Below are positions 41,350 through 49,980 of a stretch of 64,000 nucleotides of DNA, piece by piece. Every line of letters begins with the position of its first letter. Within the stretch, counting starts at the first letter, position 1. The position numbers and the translations under genes were made by a program. A model generated the notes under the pieces. That model worked only from the letters and a program-made list of their open reading frames with translations. It had not been told where the DNA came from and ran no database searches. Location: contig CAWIMV010000001.1 of NCBI GenBank assembly GCA_963837325.1, positions 496,001 through 560,000 of the forward strand, read 5' to 3'. This DNA comes from CAVQKZ01 sp963837325 (GTDB lineage: Bacteria > Actinomycetota > Actinomycetes > Mycobacteriales > Jatrophihabitantaceae).

Positions 41350-41850
41350 GTGAATGACACCATCATGACGATCATCGGCAATGTGGTCGACACCCCGCGC
41401 ATGCGGCTCACCAAGAGCGGCCACGCCGTCACCAATCTCCGCGTCGCCTCGACGTCGCGTCGCTACGACCGCGAACAGCAGCGCTGGATCGACAACGCCA
41501 CGCTGTTCGTCAACGTCACGTGCTGGCGGGCGATGGCCGAGAACGTCGCCCTTTCCGTGCACAAGGGCCAGCCGGTCGTCGTCTCCGGCCGCTACTACTC
41601 CCGCGAGTACGAAGTCAACGAGACAATGCGGGTCAGCTACGAGCTCGAGGCGAACGCCATCGGGCACGATCTGTCTCGGGGCACGTCGGAGTTCCGCAAG
41701 GCGGTTCGGCCGAACGTCACCGCCACCGTTGAAGTCGACGACGAGGGCATCCCGGCCGATCGCAGCGACGCCTGGCTCGATCTGGCGGAGGATGGCGTGC
41801 CGGCGGGATCTGCACCTGCTGACAGCCGCGAGCTCGCTTCGGTGGGCTGA
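41350..41850 (+). CDS. ssb: Single-stranded DNA-binding protein (SsbB-like paralogue)
   Basis: A roughly 166-residue OB-fold SSB. MTIIGNVVDTPRMRLTKSGH, NLRVASTSRRYD and VNVTCWRAMAENV are diagnostic. The C-terminus ends in ELASVG and lacks the acidic DDIPF-type tip that recruits repair proteins, so this is not the housekeeping SSB but resembles mycobacterial SSBb (Rv2478c), which sits in the same gene neighbourhood. The GTG start has AGGAG about nine bases upstream. A 28-bp palindrome follows the stop and probably ends the transcript before ettA. Confidence 0.9.
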   Translation: MNDTIMTIIGNVVDTPRMRLTKSGHAVTNLRVASTSRRYDREQQRWIDNATLFVNVTCWRAMAENVALSVHKGQPVVVSGRYYSREYEVNETMRVSYELEANAIGHDLSRGTSEFRKAVRPNVTATVEVDDEGIPADRSDAWLDLAEDGVPAGSAPADSRELASVG

Positions 41851-41865
41851 TCGGGCCGTTCGCCC

Positions 41866-41893
41866 GTCCGCTACCCCCGCGGGGGTAGCGGAC
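41866..41893. terminator. Perfect 28-bp palindrome after ssb
   Basis: GTCCGCTACCCCCG followed by its exact complement forms a perfect inverted repeat with no loop bases left over. It starts 15 bases after the ssb stop and lies about 90 bases before the ettA start. There is no T run, as is common for actinobacterial I-shaped terminators. A regulator-binding function is an alternative. Confidence 0.6.
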
Positions 41894-41983
41894 CGGGCGG
41901 TTCGACAGGGCTGGGACACTGGAGCCTTGGGCCGGAATGCAATCGCCGGCCGTCGCGTTACTGAACAGGATCAAGGACGGATA

Positions 41984-43666
41984 GTGGCTCAGTTCATTTA
42001 CACGATGTACAAGGTGCGCAAGGCGCACGGCGACAAGGTAATTCTCGACGACGTCACCCTGTCCTTCTTGCCCGGCGCGAAGATCGGCGTCGTCGGCCCC
42101 AACGGTGCTGGGAAGTCCAGCGTCCTGAAGATCATGGCCGGGCTAGATCAGGCGTCCAACGGCGATGCGAACCTGGCCGCCGGTGCGTCCGTGGGGCTCT
42201 TGCAGCAGGAACCGCCCCTGGACGAGACCAAGACGGTGCGCGAGAACGTCGAGGCCGCCGTGGCCGAGGTCCGCGGTTGGCTGGCGCGCTTCGAGCAAGT
42301 GTCCGAAGCGATGAGCGAGCCCGATGCCGATTTCGACAGCTTGCTGGCTGAGCAGGGCGAGTTGATGGAGAAGATCGACCACGCCGAAGGCTGGGAGCTC
42401 GACAGCCGGATCGAGCAGGCGATGGATGCCCTTCGGTGCCCGCCCGGTGACGAGCCGGTCACCCATCTCTCCGGTGGTGAGCGGCGGCGGGTTGCGCTCT
42501 GCAAGCTCCTGCTCGAGGCGCCGGATCTCCTGCTGCTCGACGAGCCGACGAACCACCTCGACGCCGAGAGCGTGCAGTGGCTCGAGCAGCACCTGGCCAA
42601 GTACCCAGGCACGATTCTGGCCGTTACCCACGACCGCTACTTCCTCGACAACGTGGCGCAGTGGATCCTCGAACTCGACCGCGGTCGGGCCTACCCCTAC
42701 GAGGGCAACTACTCCGTCTATCTGGAGAAGAAGGCCGAGCGGTTGAAAGTCCAGGGCAAGAAGGACCAAAAGCTGGAGAAGCGGCTGCGCGACGAACTCG
42801 ACTGGGTCCGCCAGAACGCCAAGGGCCGCCAGACCAAGAGCAAGGCCCGGTTGCAGCGCTACGAAGAGATGGCATCGGAGGCCGAGAAAACTCGCAAGCT
42901 GGACTTCGAGGAGATCCAGATCCCACCGGGCCCGCGCTTGGGCAACGTCGTGGTCGACACCAGCCACCTCGACAAGGGGTTCGACGGCCGGATGCTGATC
43001 AAGGACCTTTCCTTCAGCCTGCCTCGGGGCGGCATCGTCGGGGTCATCGGACCGAACGGCGTCGGCAAGACGACGTTGTTCAAGATGATCATCGGGCAGG
43101 AGCATCCCGATTCCGGCGAGGTGCGGGTCGGCGAGACGGTCAAGGTCAGTTACGTCGACCAGAACCGAGGCGGTATCGACCCGAAGAAGAACGTGTGGCA
43201 GGTCGTCTCCGACGGCTTGGACTACATCAACGTCGGCCACGTCGAGATGCCGTCGCGTGCCTACGTCTCGGCCTTCGGGTTCAAGGGCCCGGACCAGCAG
43301 AAGCCGGCCGGCGTGCTCTCCGGCGGCGAGCGCAACCGCCTGAACCTCGCCCTGACCCTCAAGGAGGGCGGCAACCTCCTCCTGCTAGACGAACCGACCA
43401 ATGACCTCGACGTCGAGACTCTCGGCTCACTCGAGAACGCCCTGCTGGAGTTCCCCGGTTGCGCGGTGGTCATCAGCCACGATCGCTGGTTCCTTGATCG
43501 GGTGACCACGCACATCCTGGCTTGGGAAGGGACCGACGAGAATCCGGCGAACTGGTTCTGGTTCGAAGGTAACTTCGAGTCCTACGAGAAGAACAAGGTC
43601 GAGCGACTCGGCGCCGACGCGGCCCGCCCGCACGCTGTCACTTATCGCAAGCTCACCCGCGACTGA
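41984..43666 (+). CDS. ettA: Energy-dependent translational throttle protein EttA (ABC-F ATPase)
   Basis: A 560-residue ABC-F protein with two ATPase domains and no membrane segments; it binds the ribosomal E site and gates elongation according to ADP/ATP. Walker A motifs are GPNGAGKSS and GPNGVGKTT, signatures LSGGERRRVALCK and LSGGERNRLNLA, Walker B motifs LLLDEPTNHLDAE and LLLDEPTNDLDVE. The charged linker with KKDQKLEKRLRDELDWVRQN lies between them. The GTG start after AAGGAC gives the standard N-terminus MAQFIYTMYKVRKAHG. It matches the mycobacterial homologue Rv2477c in family and neighbourhood and is followed 16 bases later by a thioesterase gene. Confidence 0.95.
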   Translation: MAQFIYTMYKVRKAHGDKVILDDVTLSFLPGAKIGVVGPNGAGKSSVLKIMAGLDQASNGDANLAAGASVGLLQQEPPLDETKTVRENVEAAVAEVRGWLARFEQVSEAMSEPDADFDSLLAEQGELMEKIDHAEGWELDSRIEQAMDALRCPPGDEPVTHLSGGERRRVALCKLLLEAPDLLLLDEPTNHLDAESVQWLEQHLAKYPGTILAVTHDRYFLDNVAQWILELDRGRAYPYEGNYSVYLEKKAERLKVQGKKDQKLEKRLRDELDWVRQNAKGRQTKSKARLQRYEEMASEAEKTRKLDFEEIQIPPGPRLGNVVVDTSHLDKGFDGRMLIKDLSFSLPRGGIVGVIGPNGVGKTTLFKMIIGQEHPDSGEVRVGETVKVSYVDQNRGGIDPKKNVWQVVSDGLDYINVGHVEMPSRAYVSAFGFKGPDQQKPAGVLSGGERNRLNLALTLKEGGNLLLLDEPTNDLDVETLGSLENALLEFPGCAVVISHDRWFLDRVTTHILAWEGTDENPANWFWFEGNFESYEKNKVERLGADAARPHAVTYRKLTRD

Positions 43667-43681
43667 GCAGCGGCGCAGCCC

Positions 43682-44092
43682 ATGGCTCGGTTCGTCCACG
43701 AAGTGCATATGCGGTGGTCGGACATGGACGCGTACCGGCACATCAACAACACGGCCTACCTTGCCTACCTCGAGCAGGCGCGGGTAGCCATGTTCTTCGA
43801 CCGGGCCAGAGACATCGAGAACGGCTTCTCCAGCGGGACGGTGATCTCGCGGCACGAGATTGACTACCGGCGCCCGGTCGTCTATCACCCCGAGCCGCTG
43901 CGCCTCGAACTGTGGATCGGCCAGGTGCGCGGAGCGTCGTTCACCGTGCACTACGAAGTCTTCGACGGTGAGGCGTTGGCGGCGGTGGCGGCCACCAGCG
44001 TGGTCACCTTCGACTTCAGTACTGACCGGCCGCGGCGACTCACCGACGCCGAGCGCGACATCCTGGCCGGCTTCGCCGACGACCCGGCGTGA
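43682..44092 (+). CDS. Acyl-CoA thioesterase (4HBT hotdog fold)
   Basis: A 136-residue hotdog-fold protein. The motif RWSDMDAYRHINNTAYLAY near residue 11 carries the catalytic Asp of the 4-hydroxybenzoyl-CoA thioesterase family, and the strand VISRHEIDYRRPV follows. It hydrolyses acyl-CoA esters in the cytosol; chain-length preference is not visible. The stop overlaps the next gene as GTGA. In mycobacteria a homologue (Rv2475c as I recall) lies in the same neighbourhood, there separated from ettA by the NAD-glutamate dehydrogenase gene, which is absent here. Confidence 0.88.
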   Translation: MARFVHEVHMRWSDMDAYRHINNTAYLAYLEQARVAMFFDRARDIENGFSSGTVISRHEIDYRRPVVYHPEPLRLELWIGQVRGASFTVHYEVFDGEALAAVAATSVVTFDFSTDRPRRLTDAERDILAGFADDPA

Positions 44093-44739
44093 GCCTGCTC
44101 GGCAGGATCACCCGCGGCGAACTCGCCGAGCTGGCACCCGTGCTGCGACGTGCGGTCACGCTCGATCCGGCTGGGCTCGCCCGGCTGCGGGCGTCGACCG
44201 ATCAGCTCTCGGTGCTGGTGCGCTTGCCATTCGGCGTCCTGGTGGCCCGCACCATTGCTGTGGGACGGCGCGAAGTGCCGCTCGACGCCACCGTCCGGGC
44301 CGACGAGCTGCTGGGCTGGCTCGACGACGACCAGGCGCCGGAGCCGGACCGGCACGATTCGGCCTGGCGTGCCGGACTGCCACCGCCGCGTGGCTGGCGG
44401 CGCATCGACACCGTGCCCGACCACGTCGTCCGGGAGCTTGTCCGCAGTGGCGCCCGGGCACTCAAGGACGCGGCAGCGCGCGAGGGCGTCCCTGGAGCCC
44501 AGCCGCGCGCAGAGGTGGCCGACGCGCTGCTCGATTCGGTGGTCCTAACAGTCTCGGTCGATGGCGGCGGACCGGGCACGCCGATCACGCTGCGGGTGTT
44601 GAGCGCGCTGACCCGTATGGGGTTCGTGCCCGGCGGTTCGCACGTCGCCGTCGACGTTGCCGGCCGCTGGACCCGGGTCGCGGCCGAGTACGGCTCGGTC
44701 TACGCCGAGCGCCCAGGCCTCGGCCTCCAGCTGCTCTGA
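44089..44739 (+). CDS. Conserved actinobacterial hypothetical protein (Rv2474c-like)
   Basis: A 216-residue soluble protein rich in Ala, Arg and Val without transmembrane segments or recognisable catalytic motifs. Its length and its position behind ettA and the thioesterase gene match the mycobacterial Rv2474c (about 217 residues), so it is a conserved protein of unknown function. The GTG start overlaps the thioesterase stop, implying co-translation. The segment PDHVVRELVRSGARALKDAA near residue 105 is the most distinctive block. No function is proposed. Confidence 0.8.
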   Translation: MSLLGRITRGELAELAPVLRRAVTLDPAGLARLRASTDQLSVLVRLPFGVLVARTIAVGRREVPLDATVRADELLGWLDDDQAPEPDRHDSAWRAGLPPPRGWRRIDTVPDHVVRELVRSGARALKDAAAREGVPGAQPRAEVADALLDSVVLTVSVDGGGPGTPITLRVLSALTRMGFVPGGSHVAVDVAGRWTRVAAEYGSVYAERPGLGLQLL

Positions 44740-44789
44740 CGCCCCCGCCTCGACCTCGACCTAGGGCCCCGACCCACCCCGACCCACCG

Positions 44790-44861
44790 GTTGAGTGACG
44801 TATCGCCATGATCAGAGACGGCAAATTCGCCGTCTCTGATCATGGAAATACGTCACTCAAC
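44790..44861. terminator. Long inverted repeat between convergent genes (bidirectional terminator candidate)
   Basis: The arms are GTTGAGTGACGTAT and CCATGATCAGAGACGGC, separated by two unpaired bases, each exactly complemented on the other side of the loop AAATTC. That gives 31 paired bases per arm in 72 bases. It lies 50 bases after the hypothetical gene stop and 24 bases before the end of the opposing glucosidase gene, so it can stop both transcripts. The unusual length and perfection may also mark a mobile repeat. Confidence 0.7.
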
Positions 44862-44885
44862 GCACGGGCAGGGTAGGGCAGTCGG

Positions 44886-46478
44886 CTAGGACGCGGCCGG
44901 TCCGCGCACCCACGCCGCGGCGTTGGCCGGCACGGTGTCGCCGTCGAGACTGGCCGAGGCCAGCACGAGCTCACCCGCAGGCAGGGGCACCGTGGTACTG
45001 CCGGCGTTGAGCAGGACCACCAGCCGGCCGCGCCGGAAGGCCACGCAGTCCTCGGGCGCGTCCAGCCATTCGAACGGTCCAGCGTGCAGGTCAACATCGG
45101 AGCGCCGCAGCGCGAGTGCTCGCCGGTACAGCCGCAGCGTGGAGTCCGGGTCGTCCTCCTGCGCGGCCACCGTGCTGTGCGCCCACTCCGGAGGCATCGG
45201 CAGCCAACTCGTCGCCGCCGATGTGAAGCCGAACGGCGGCTGTGAGCCTGACCAAGGCAGCGGCACCCGCTCGCCGTCGCGCCCGCGCTCGGTGTGTCCG
45301 CTGCGCTCCCACGTCGGATCCTGCAGCGCCGAGTCCGGCAGCTCGACATTGGCCAGCCCGAGCTCGTCGCCGTTGTACACGTAGGCCGCACCCGGCAGCG
45401 ACAACTGCAGCAGGGCCGCAGCCCGGCCGCGCGCGGCCCCGATCGAGCCGCCGCCGTAGCGGGTGGCCGCTCGGACCACATCGTGGTTGTCCAGCACCCA
45501 GGTGCACGGCGCGCCGACTCCGGACATCGCCTTCATCGAGCGCTCGATCGCCTCTCGGAACGTCTTCGCGCCCCAAGCGGCCTCGACGAGTTCGAAGTTG
45601 AAGGCGAGGTTGAGCTCGTCCGGACGGACGTAGCGCGCCAACCGCTCGGAGTCCGGCACCCAGGCCTCGCCGACGGCCATCCGGTCGCCGGGGTAGGAAT
45701 CCAGCACCCGCCGGAACATCCGGTGCACGTCGTGGACGCCGTCGCGATCCCATCGGATGTCGTCCAGCGACGGCATGGTCGCCCCCTCTTCCCGGGAGGG
45801 GATGACGGACAGGTCGACGTCGGGCAACCCGGCCGGCTTGGCCATCCCGTGGGCGACGTCGACGCGAAAGCCGTCGGCGCCCCGGTCGAGCCAGAAGCGC
45901 AGGATCCGCTCGAACTCGGCCGGTACCTCGGGATTCGTCCAGTCCAGGTCGGGCTGTTCGGGCGCGAACAGGTGCAGATACCACTCGCCATCGGGTACCC
46001 GCGTCCAGGCCGAACCGCCGAACACTGACGGCCAGTTGTTGGGCGGCAGCTCACCGTGCTCGCCCCGCCCCGGTCGAAAGATGAACCGGGCCCGTTCGGC
46101 GCTGCCCGGCCCGGCCGCGAGTGCGGCGACGAACCACGGATGCTGGTCGGAGAAGTGATTGGGGACGAGATCGACCGTGACCTTGATCCCTCGCGAGTGG
46201 GCCTCGGTGACCAGCGCGTCGAAGTCGGCCAGTGTGCCGAACAGCGGGTCGACGTCGCATGGATCGGCGACGTCGTAGCCTCCGTCGGCCATGGGGGAGC
46301 GGTAGAACGGCGAGAGCCAGATCGCGTCGATCCCGAGTTCCTGCAGGTACCCGAGGCGGGAGCACAGCCCGATCAAGTCCCCCGTGCCATCGCCGTTGCC
46401 GTCGGCGAAACTGCGCGGGTAGATCTGGTAGAAGGCCGCAGTGGCCCACCAGGGCAGGCTGGAAGCGCTTTTAGTCAC
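44886..46478 (-). CDS. Alpha-glucosidase, GH13 family (AglA-like)
   Basis: A 530-residue cytosolic GH13 enzyme. The (beta/alpha)8 barrel regions are present: VDLVPNHFSD (region I), GFRVDVAHG with the nucleophile Asp (II), MAVGEAWV with the acid/base Glu (III) and VLDNHDV (IV). YQIYPRSFADGNGDGTGDL at the N-terminus is typical of oligo-1,6/alpha-glucosidases. It hydrolyses terminal alpha-glucosides such as maltose or trehalose-related sugars. The homologue aglA lies next to glbO in mycobacteria as well, supporting synteny. The GTG start gives the normal family length. Confidence 0.92.
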   Translation of the reverse strand: MTKSASSLPWWATAAFYQIYPRSFADGNGDGTGDLIGLCSRLGYLQELGIDAIWLSPFYRSPMADGGYDVADPCDVDPLFGTLADFDALVTEAHSRGIKVTVDLVPNHFSDQHPWFVAALAAGPGSAERARFIFRPGRGEHGELPPNNWPSVFGGSAWTRVPDGEWYLHLFAPEQPDLDWTNPEVPAEFERILRFWLDRGADGFRVDVAHGMAKPAGLPDVDLSVIPSREEGATMPSLDDIRWDRDGVHDVHRMFRRVLDSYPGDRMAVGEAWVPDSERLARYVRPDELNLAFNFELVEAAWGAKTFREAIERSMKAMSGVGAPCTWVLDNHDVVRAATRYGGGSIGAARGRAAALLQLSLPGAAYVYNGDELGLANVELPDSALQDPTWERSGHTERGRDGERVPLPWSGSQPPFGFTSAATSWLPMPPEWAHSTVAAQEDDPDSTLRLYRRALALRRSDVDLHAGPFEWLDAPEDCVAFRRGRLVVLLNAGSTTVPLPAGELVLASASLDGDTVPANAAAWVRGPAAS

Positions 46479-46501
46479 GGCTCCCTATGGTGCCAGACTG
46501 C

Positions 46502-46924
46502 TCATCCGGGCACGTTGCGCATCGACTCGGCGGCTTTGACCAGGTAATCCCACAGGGTCCGGTCGTAGTCCTCGGGCAGGTCGATCGAGTCCAGCGCGGC
46601 CCGCATGTTGCGCAGCCAGGCATCGCGCTGGGCCGATCCGATGGCGAATGGCGCGTGCCGCATCCGGAGCCGGGGGTGCCCGCGCTGCTCGGAGTAGGTG
46701 GTGGGGCCGCCCCAGTACTGGATCAAGAACATCCGCAACCGGTCGGCCGCGGCCTCGAGTTCGTCGTCGGGATACAGCGGCCGCAGCACCGGATCGGCCG
46801 CCACGCCGGTGTAGAAGTGCTCGACCAGGCGGCGGAAGGTGTCCTCTCCGCCCACGGCGGCGAAGAACGTGTCGGCGCTGGTGTAGGTCGGATCGGAGTT
46901 CGGCGATGACGGCACGTAAGCCAT
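46502..46924 (-). CDS. glbO: Group II truncated haemoglobin (trHbO)
   Basis: A 140-residue 2-over-2 globin. The B-helix Tyr (EHFYTGVAADP), CD1 Tyr (RPLYPDD), the proximal His in RLRMRHAPF and the G8 Trp in AWLRNM are visible, and the YWGGP turn is characteristic. It binds O2 and other haem ligands and is associated in mycobacteria with membrane respiration and peroxide handling. ATG 46924 gives the usual N-terminus; a longer frame upstream is antisense to the reductase gene. It is transcribed after no gene of its own strand within 2 kb, divergent from the disulfide reductase 41 bases away. Confidence 0.92.
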   Translation of the reverse strand: MAYVPSSPNSDPTYTSADTFFAAVGGEDTFRRLVEHFYTGVAADPVLRPLYPDDELEAAADRLRMFLIQYWGGPTTYSEQRGHPRLRMRHAPFAIGSAQRDAWLRNMRAALDSIDLPEDYDRTLWDYLVKAAESMRNVPG

Positions 46925-46965
46925 TGTTCTCACACCTGGTGGGCGGCGCATCGTACGGTCTTGGC

Positions 46966-48408
46966 ATGGCTGACACAGACTTCGACCTGATCGTTCTCGG
47001 CCTCGGACCAGGTGGGGAGGAGGTGGCCGAGCGGGTTGCGGAAACCGGCTGGTCCGTGCTCGGCGTCGATCCTGCCCTCGTGGGCGGCGAGTGCCCGTAC
47101 TACGGGTGCATCCCGTCCAAGATGATGTTGCGCAGCGCCGGTCTGCTGGCCGAGGCCCGCCGAGTCGACGGGATGGCCGGGCACGCCACCGTCCAACCCG
47201 ACTTCGCGCCGGTGGCCAATCGGATTCGCGACGAGGCGACCGACGATTGGGACGACCGGGCCGCCGTCGCACGCCTCGAAGGGCTCGGCGGCACCTTCGT
47301 CCGTGCGCCTGGACGCCTCGCCGGCCGCGACGCCGACGGCCGGCTGCTGGTGCAGGCCGGCGGGCAGACCTACCGCGGGCGGCATGTGGTCGTGGCGACC
47401 GGAACCGCCCCCGCCCTCCCGCCGATCGACGGGCTGGCCGACTTGCGGGCCAGCGCTGAGGCGGCGGAAAACGCAGATGGCCTGATCTGGACCAACCGCG
47501 AGGCGGTCAAAGCCACGACCGCGCCGGTTTCGCTGATCGTCCTGGGCGGAGGCGCGGTCGGTTGCGAATTGGGTCAGGCCTTCGCGCGGTTCGGCACCAA
47601 GGTCACCATCATCGAGGGCGGCCCGCGCATCCTGGGCCCGGAGGAACCCGAAGCGTCAGCCGTCGTCACCGACGTGTTTCGGCGCGAGGGCATGGACGTT
47701 CACCTCGGCGGCGATAACCAGCGGAACGGGGCCGCGCACGTCGCCGCAGGTGGGGACGGCGTTCAGGTGACCTTGGCCGACGGCACCATGCTCACGGCCG
47801 AGAAACTGCTCGTCGCCGCGGGCCGCCGTCCGAACCTGCCCGACATCGGGCTCGACACGGTCGATCTCGACCCGCGAGCCCGGACCCTCTCGATCGACGA
47901 ACACATGCGGGTGGTGCACGACGATGCTCCACTTGACGGGCTCTACGCGGTCGGTGACATCACCGGCCACGGCGCGTTCACCCACGTGGCGGTGTGGCAG
48001 GCGCGGGTGCTGATCGCGCGGCTGCTCGGACGCGACGAACCGTACGGCGGCTACCACGGCCTGGCCTGGGTGACGTTCACCGAGCCCGAGGTCGGGCGGG
48101 TCGGCCTCACGGAGCAGCAGGCGCGCGACAAGGGCATTCGGGTGCGCACCGGCGGTGAGCCGATTTCGTCGTCGAGCCGTGGCTGGATCCACGGCCCGGG
48201 CAACGACGGCCTGGTCAAGATCGTCGAGGACGCCGACCGTGGCGTGCTGGTCGGCGCGACCGTCGTCAGCCCCTACGGCGGCGAGCTGCTCGGCCTGCTG
48301 ACGTTGGCCGTGCACGCCGAGGTGCCGGTCACCAAGCTGGCGTCGATGCATTACGCATTCCCGACGCTGCACCGCGCGGTCCTCGACGCCGTCCGCTCCC
48401 TCTCCTGA
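46966..48408 (+). CDS. Pyridine nucleotide-disulfide oxidoreductase (Lpd/MerA-like)
   Basis: A 480-residue class I flavoprotein disulfide reductase. FAD binding shows as VLGLGPGGEEVAERVA, the redox-active pair as GGECPYYGCIPSK (Cys-x4-Cys), the NAD(P) site as VLGGGAVGCELGQAFARFG and the second FAD motif as LYAVGDITGHGAFTH. The C-terminal His region reads MHYAFPTLHRAV, where dihydrolipoamide dehydrogenases have HAHPTLSE, so it is not a canonical Lpd and may reduce quinones or other disulfides. The start ATG is divergent from glbO, which could reflect a joint redox role. Confidence 0.88.
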   Translation: MADTDFDLIVLGLGPGGEEVAERVAETGWSVLGVDPALVGGECPYYGCIPSKMMLRSAGLLAEARRVDGMAGHATVQPDFAPVANRIRDEATDDWDDRAAVARLEGLGGTFVRAPGRLAGRDADGRLLVQAGGQTYRGRHVVVATGTAPALPPIDGLADLRASAEAAENADGLIWTNREAVKATTAPVSLIVLGGGAVGCELGQAFARFGTKVTIIEGGPRILGPEEPEASAVVTDVFRREGMDVHLGGDNQRNGAAHVAAGGDGVQVTLADGTMLTAEKLLVAAGRRPNLPDIGLDTVDLDPRARTLSIDEHMRVVHDDAPLDGLYAVGDITGHGAFTHVAVWQARVLIARLLGRDEPYGGYHGLAWVTFTEPEVGRVGLTEQQARDKGIRVRTGGEPISSSSRGWIHGPGNDGLVKIVEDADRGVLVGATVVSPYGGELLGLLTLAVHAEVPVTKLASMHYAFPTLHRAVLDAVRSLS

Positions 48409-48411
48409 TCC

Positions 48412-48460
48412 CGATTGTGCAACTTCTGCCTCGCTGAGACGGTCGAGAGTTGGACAAGCG
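48412..48460. terminator. Imperfect hairpin of the GATTGTGCAACT family at a convergent gene end
   Basis: CGATTGTGCAACT and AGTTGGACAAGCG (two mismatches) form an inverted repeat around a 23-base centre. It lies three bases after the reductase stop and 11 bases before the end of the opposing MscS gene. A near-perfect relative sits at 61508-61556, also between convergent genes. Confidence 0.6.
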
Positions 48461-48470
48461 GGGCGGCGCG

Positions 48471-49379
48471 TCAGGGGGAGTCGAGGCGCTCGCGGATACG
48501 GCGGCGCAGCTCACGTGCGACGCGCCACTGATCCACCGGGCGCACCCGGGCGACGAGTCGGATGACGGTCTCCTCGCGGGTCATCCGCTCGACGCCCTGT
48601 ACCTCCGGCTCGGCCATGAAGGCGTCGGTCCAGCCCTCCTCGGCCTTCAGGTGCTGCGCGACCTCGAGCATCGCCGAGGATGCCGCGTCGATGTCGGCGG
48701 CCGCCTCGATCGGCACGTCGAGAACCACTTGGGCGTAACCCTGGCTCTTGTTGCCGACCCGGACGACCTCCCCATTGCGCACGTACCAGACGGTGCCGTT
48801 GACATCGCGCAGTTGCGTCGTGCGCAGGCCGACCGCCTCGACTGTGCCGACCGCCTTCTCGAAGTCGATGACGTCGCCGACGCCGTACTGGTCCTCGAGC
48901 ATCATGAACATCCCGGACAAGAAGTCCTTGACGATGTTCTGCGCGCCGAACCCGAGCGCGACGCCCACGATCGACGTGCCGGCGATGAACGGGGCCAGGT
49001 CGATGCCGAGCTCGCTCAGCACCAGCATGAAGACGATCACCAGGATGGTGAACGAGACGCCTGACCTCAGCACCGAACCGATCGTCGCCGCCCGCTGGCT
49101 GCGGCGCTCCGACAGCAGCCCGGTCGACTCGAGCAGGGCACTGGTGCCGACCCGTTCCTTGAACGGCCGCAGGATCCGTGGCATCTCGCCGGTGCGCAGC
49201 GGCCGGACGGCTCGGTTGATCATCCGGTGCAGGATCGCCCGAATTGTCAGGGCCACGACGATGATCGCGACGATCCGGATGGGGACCTCGATGAGCACCC
49301 GGCTGTGCTCGTGGACGTACTTCGGCAGGCCCAGCAGGACGTGGCGACGCTCGGAACTCACGGTCGCCAACCTTGCCAT
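48471..49379 (-). CDS. Mechanosensitive ion channel family protein (MscS)
   Basis: A roughly 302-residue MscS-type membrane protein. There are hydrophobic segments near residues 30-50 and 112-132, then the pore helix GTSIVGVALGFGAQNIVKDF and the start of the beta domain GMFMMLEDQYGVGDVIDFE, the family signature. It opens under hypo-osmotic stress. I prefer the ATG at 49379; an in-frame TTG at 49400 adds seven residues. The tail is Arg-rich. It converges with the disulfide reductase and is divergent from the HNH gene. Confidence 0.9.
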   Translation of the reverse strand: MARLATVSSERRHVLLGLPKYVHEHSRVLIEVPIRIVAIIVVALTIRAILHRMINRAVRPLRTGEMPRILRPFKERVGTSALLESTGLLSERRSQRAATIGSVLRSGVSFTILVIVFMLVLSELGIDLAPFIAGTSIVGVALGFGAQNIVKDFLSGMFMMLEDQYGVGDVIDFEKAVGTVEAVGLRTTQLRDVNGTVWYVRNGEVVRVGNKSQGYAQVVLDVPIEAAADIDAASSAMLEVAQHLKAEEGWTDAFMAEPEVQGVERMTREETVIRLVARVRPVDQWRVARELRRRIRERLDSP

Positions 49380-49445
49380 GCGGTCAAGAAACGTGCGCAA
49401 GCGCTCGCGGTCAGGTTCACTGGTACCGGTCGGAGGTGTAGCCAG

Positions 49446-49970
49446 GTGTCAGGGGCGTTGGTTCTCAATGCGACGTACGAGCCCCTGTGCGTCGTGCCGC
49501 TGCGGCGCGCCGTCGTCCTGGTGCTGGCGGAGAAGGCGGTCATTGTCGAGGCCGGCGCCGCGGTCATGCGCTCGGAGCGCACCTCGATCCAGGTACCGAC
49601 GGTGGTGCGACTGTCCCACTATGTCCGCGTGCCGTACCGCCGCGAGGTGCCGCTGACCCGGCGAGCTGTGCTCGACCGCGACGCCCACGAGTGTGCCTAC
49701 TGCGGGGCCCGGGCCGACACCATCGACCACGTCCGGCCGCGATCGCGAGGGGGTGCGCACATCTGGACGAACGTCGTGTCCGCCTGCGCGCGCTGCAACC
49801 ATCGCAAGGGTGACCGGCTGCTCTCGGAGCTTGGCTGGCACCTCGCGGCAGTACCCGTACAGCCACCGGCGACGGTGGCTGTCGTCATGGGTTGGGCCAA
49901 ACGTGACCCGGCCTGGCAGCGGTATCTGACCGGCCACGGTGTCTCCGTCGAGGTCGCGCCTGCCGTCTAG
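49446..49970 (+). CDS. HNH endonuclease family protein (Rv2469c-like)
   Basis: A 174-residue protein. The first 80 residues (ALVLNATYEPLCVVPLRRAV) are the conserved N-terminal domain of this group. The HNH motif follows as CAYCGARADTIDHVRPRSRG with N and CARCNHRKGDR, including the CxxC...CxxC zinc pairs. The GTG start has GGAGG nine bases upstream. It is a housekeeping-type HNH gene widely conserved in actinobacteria, and a homologue lies near pepN and glbO in mycobacteria. Its cellular role is not established. Confidence 0.9.
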   Translation: MSGALVLNATYEPLCVVPLRRAVVLVLAEKAVIVEAGAAVMRSERTSIQVPTVVRLSHYVRVPYRREVPLTRRAVLDRDAHECAYCGARADTIDHVRPRSRGGAHIWTNVVSACARCNHRKGDRLLSELGWHLAAVPVQPPATVAVVMGWAKRDPAWQRYLTGHGVSVEVAPAV

Positions 49971-49980
49971 GGTCCTGGGC

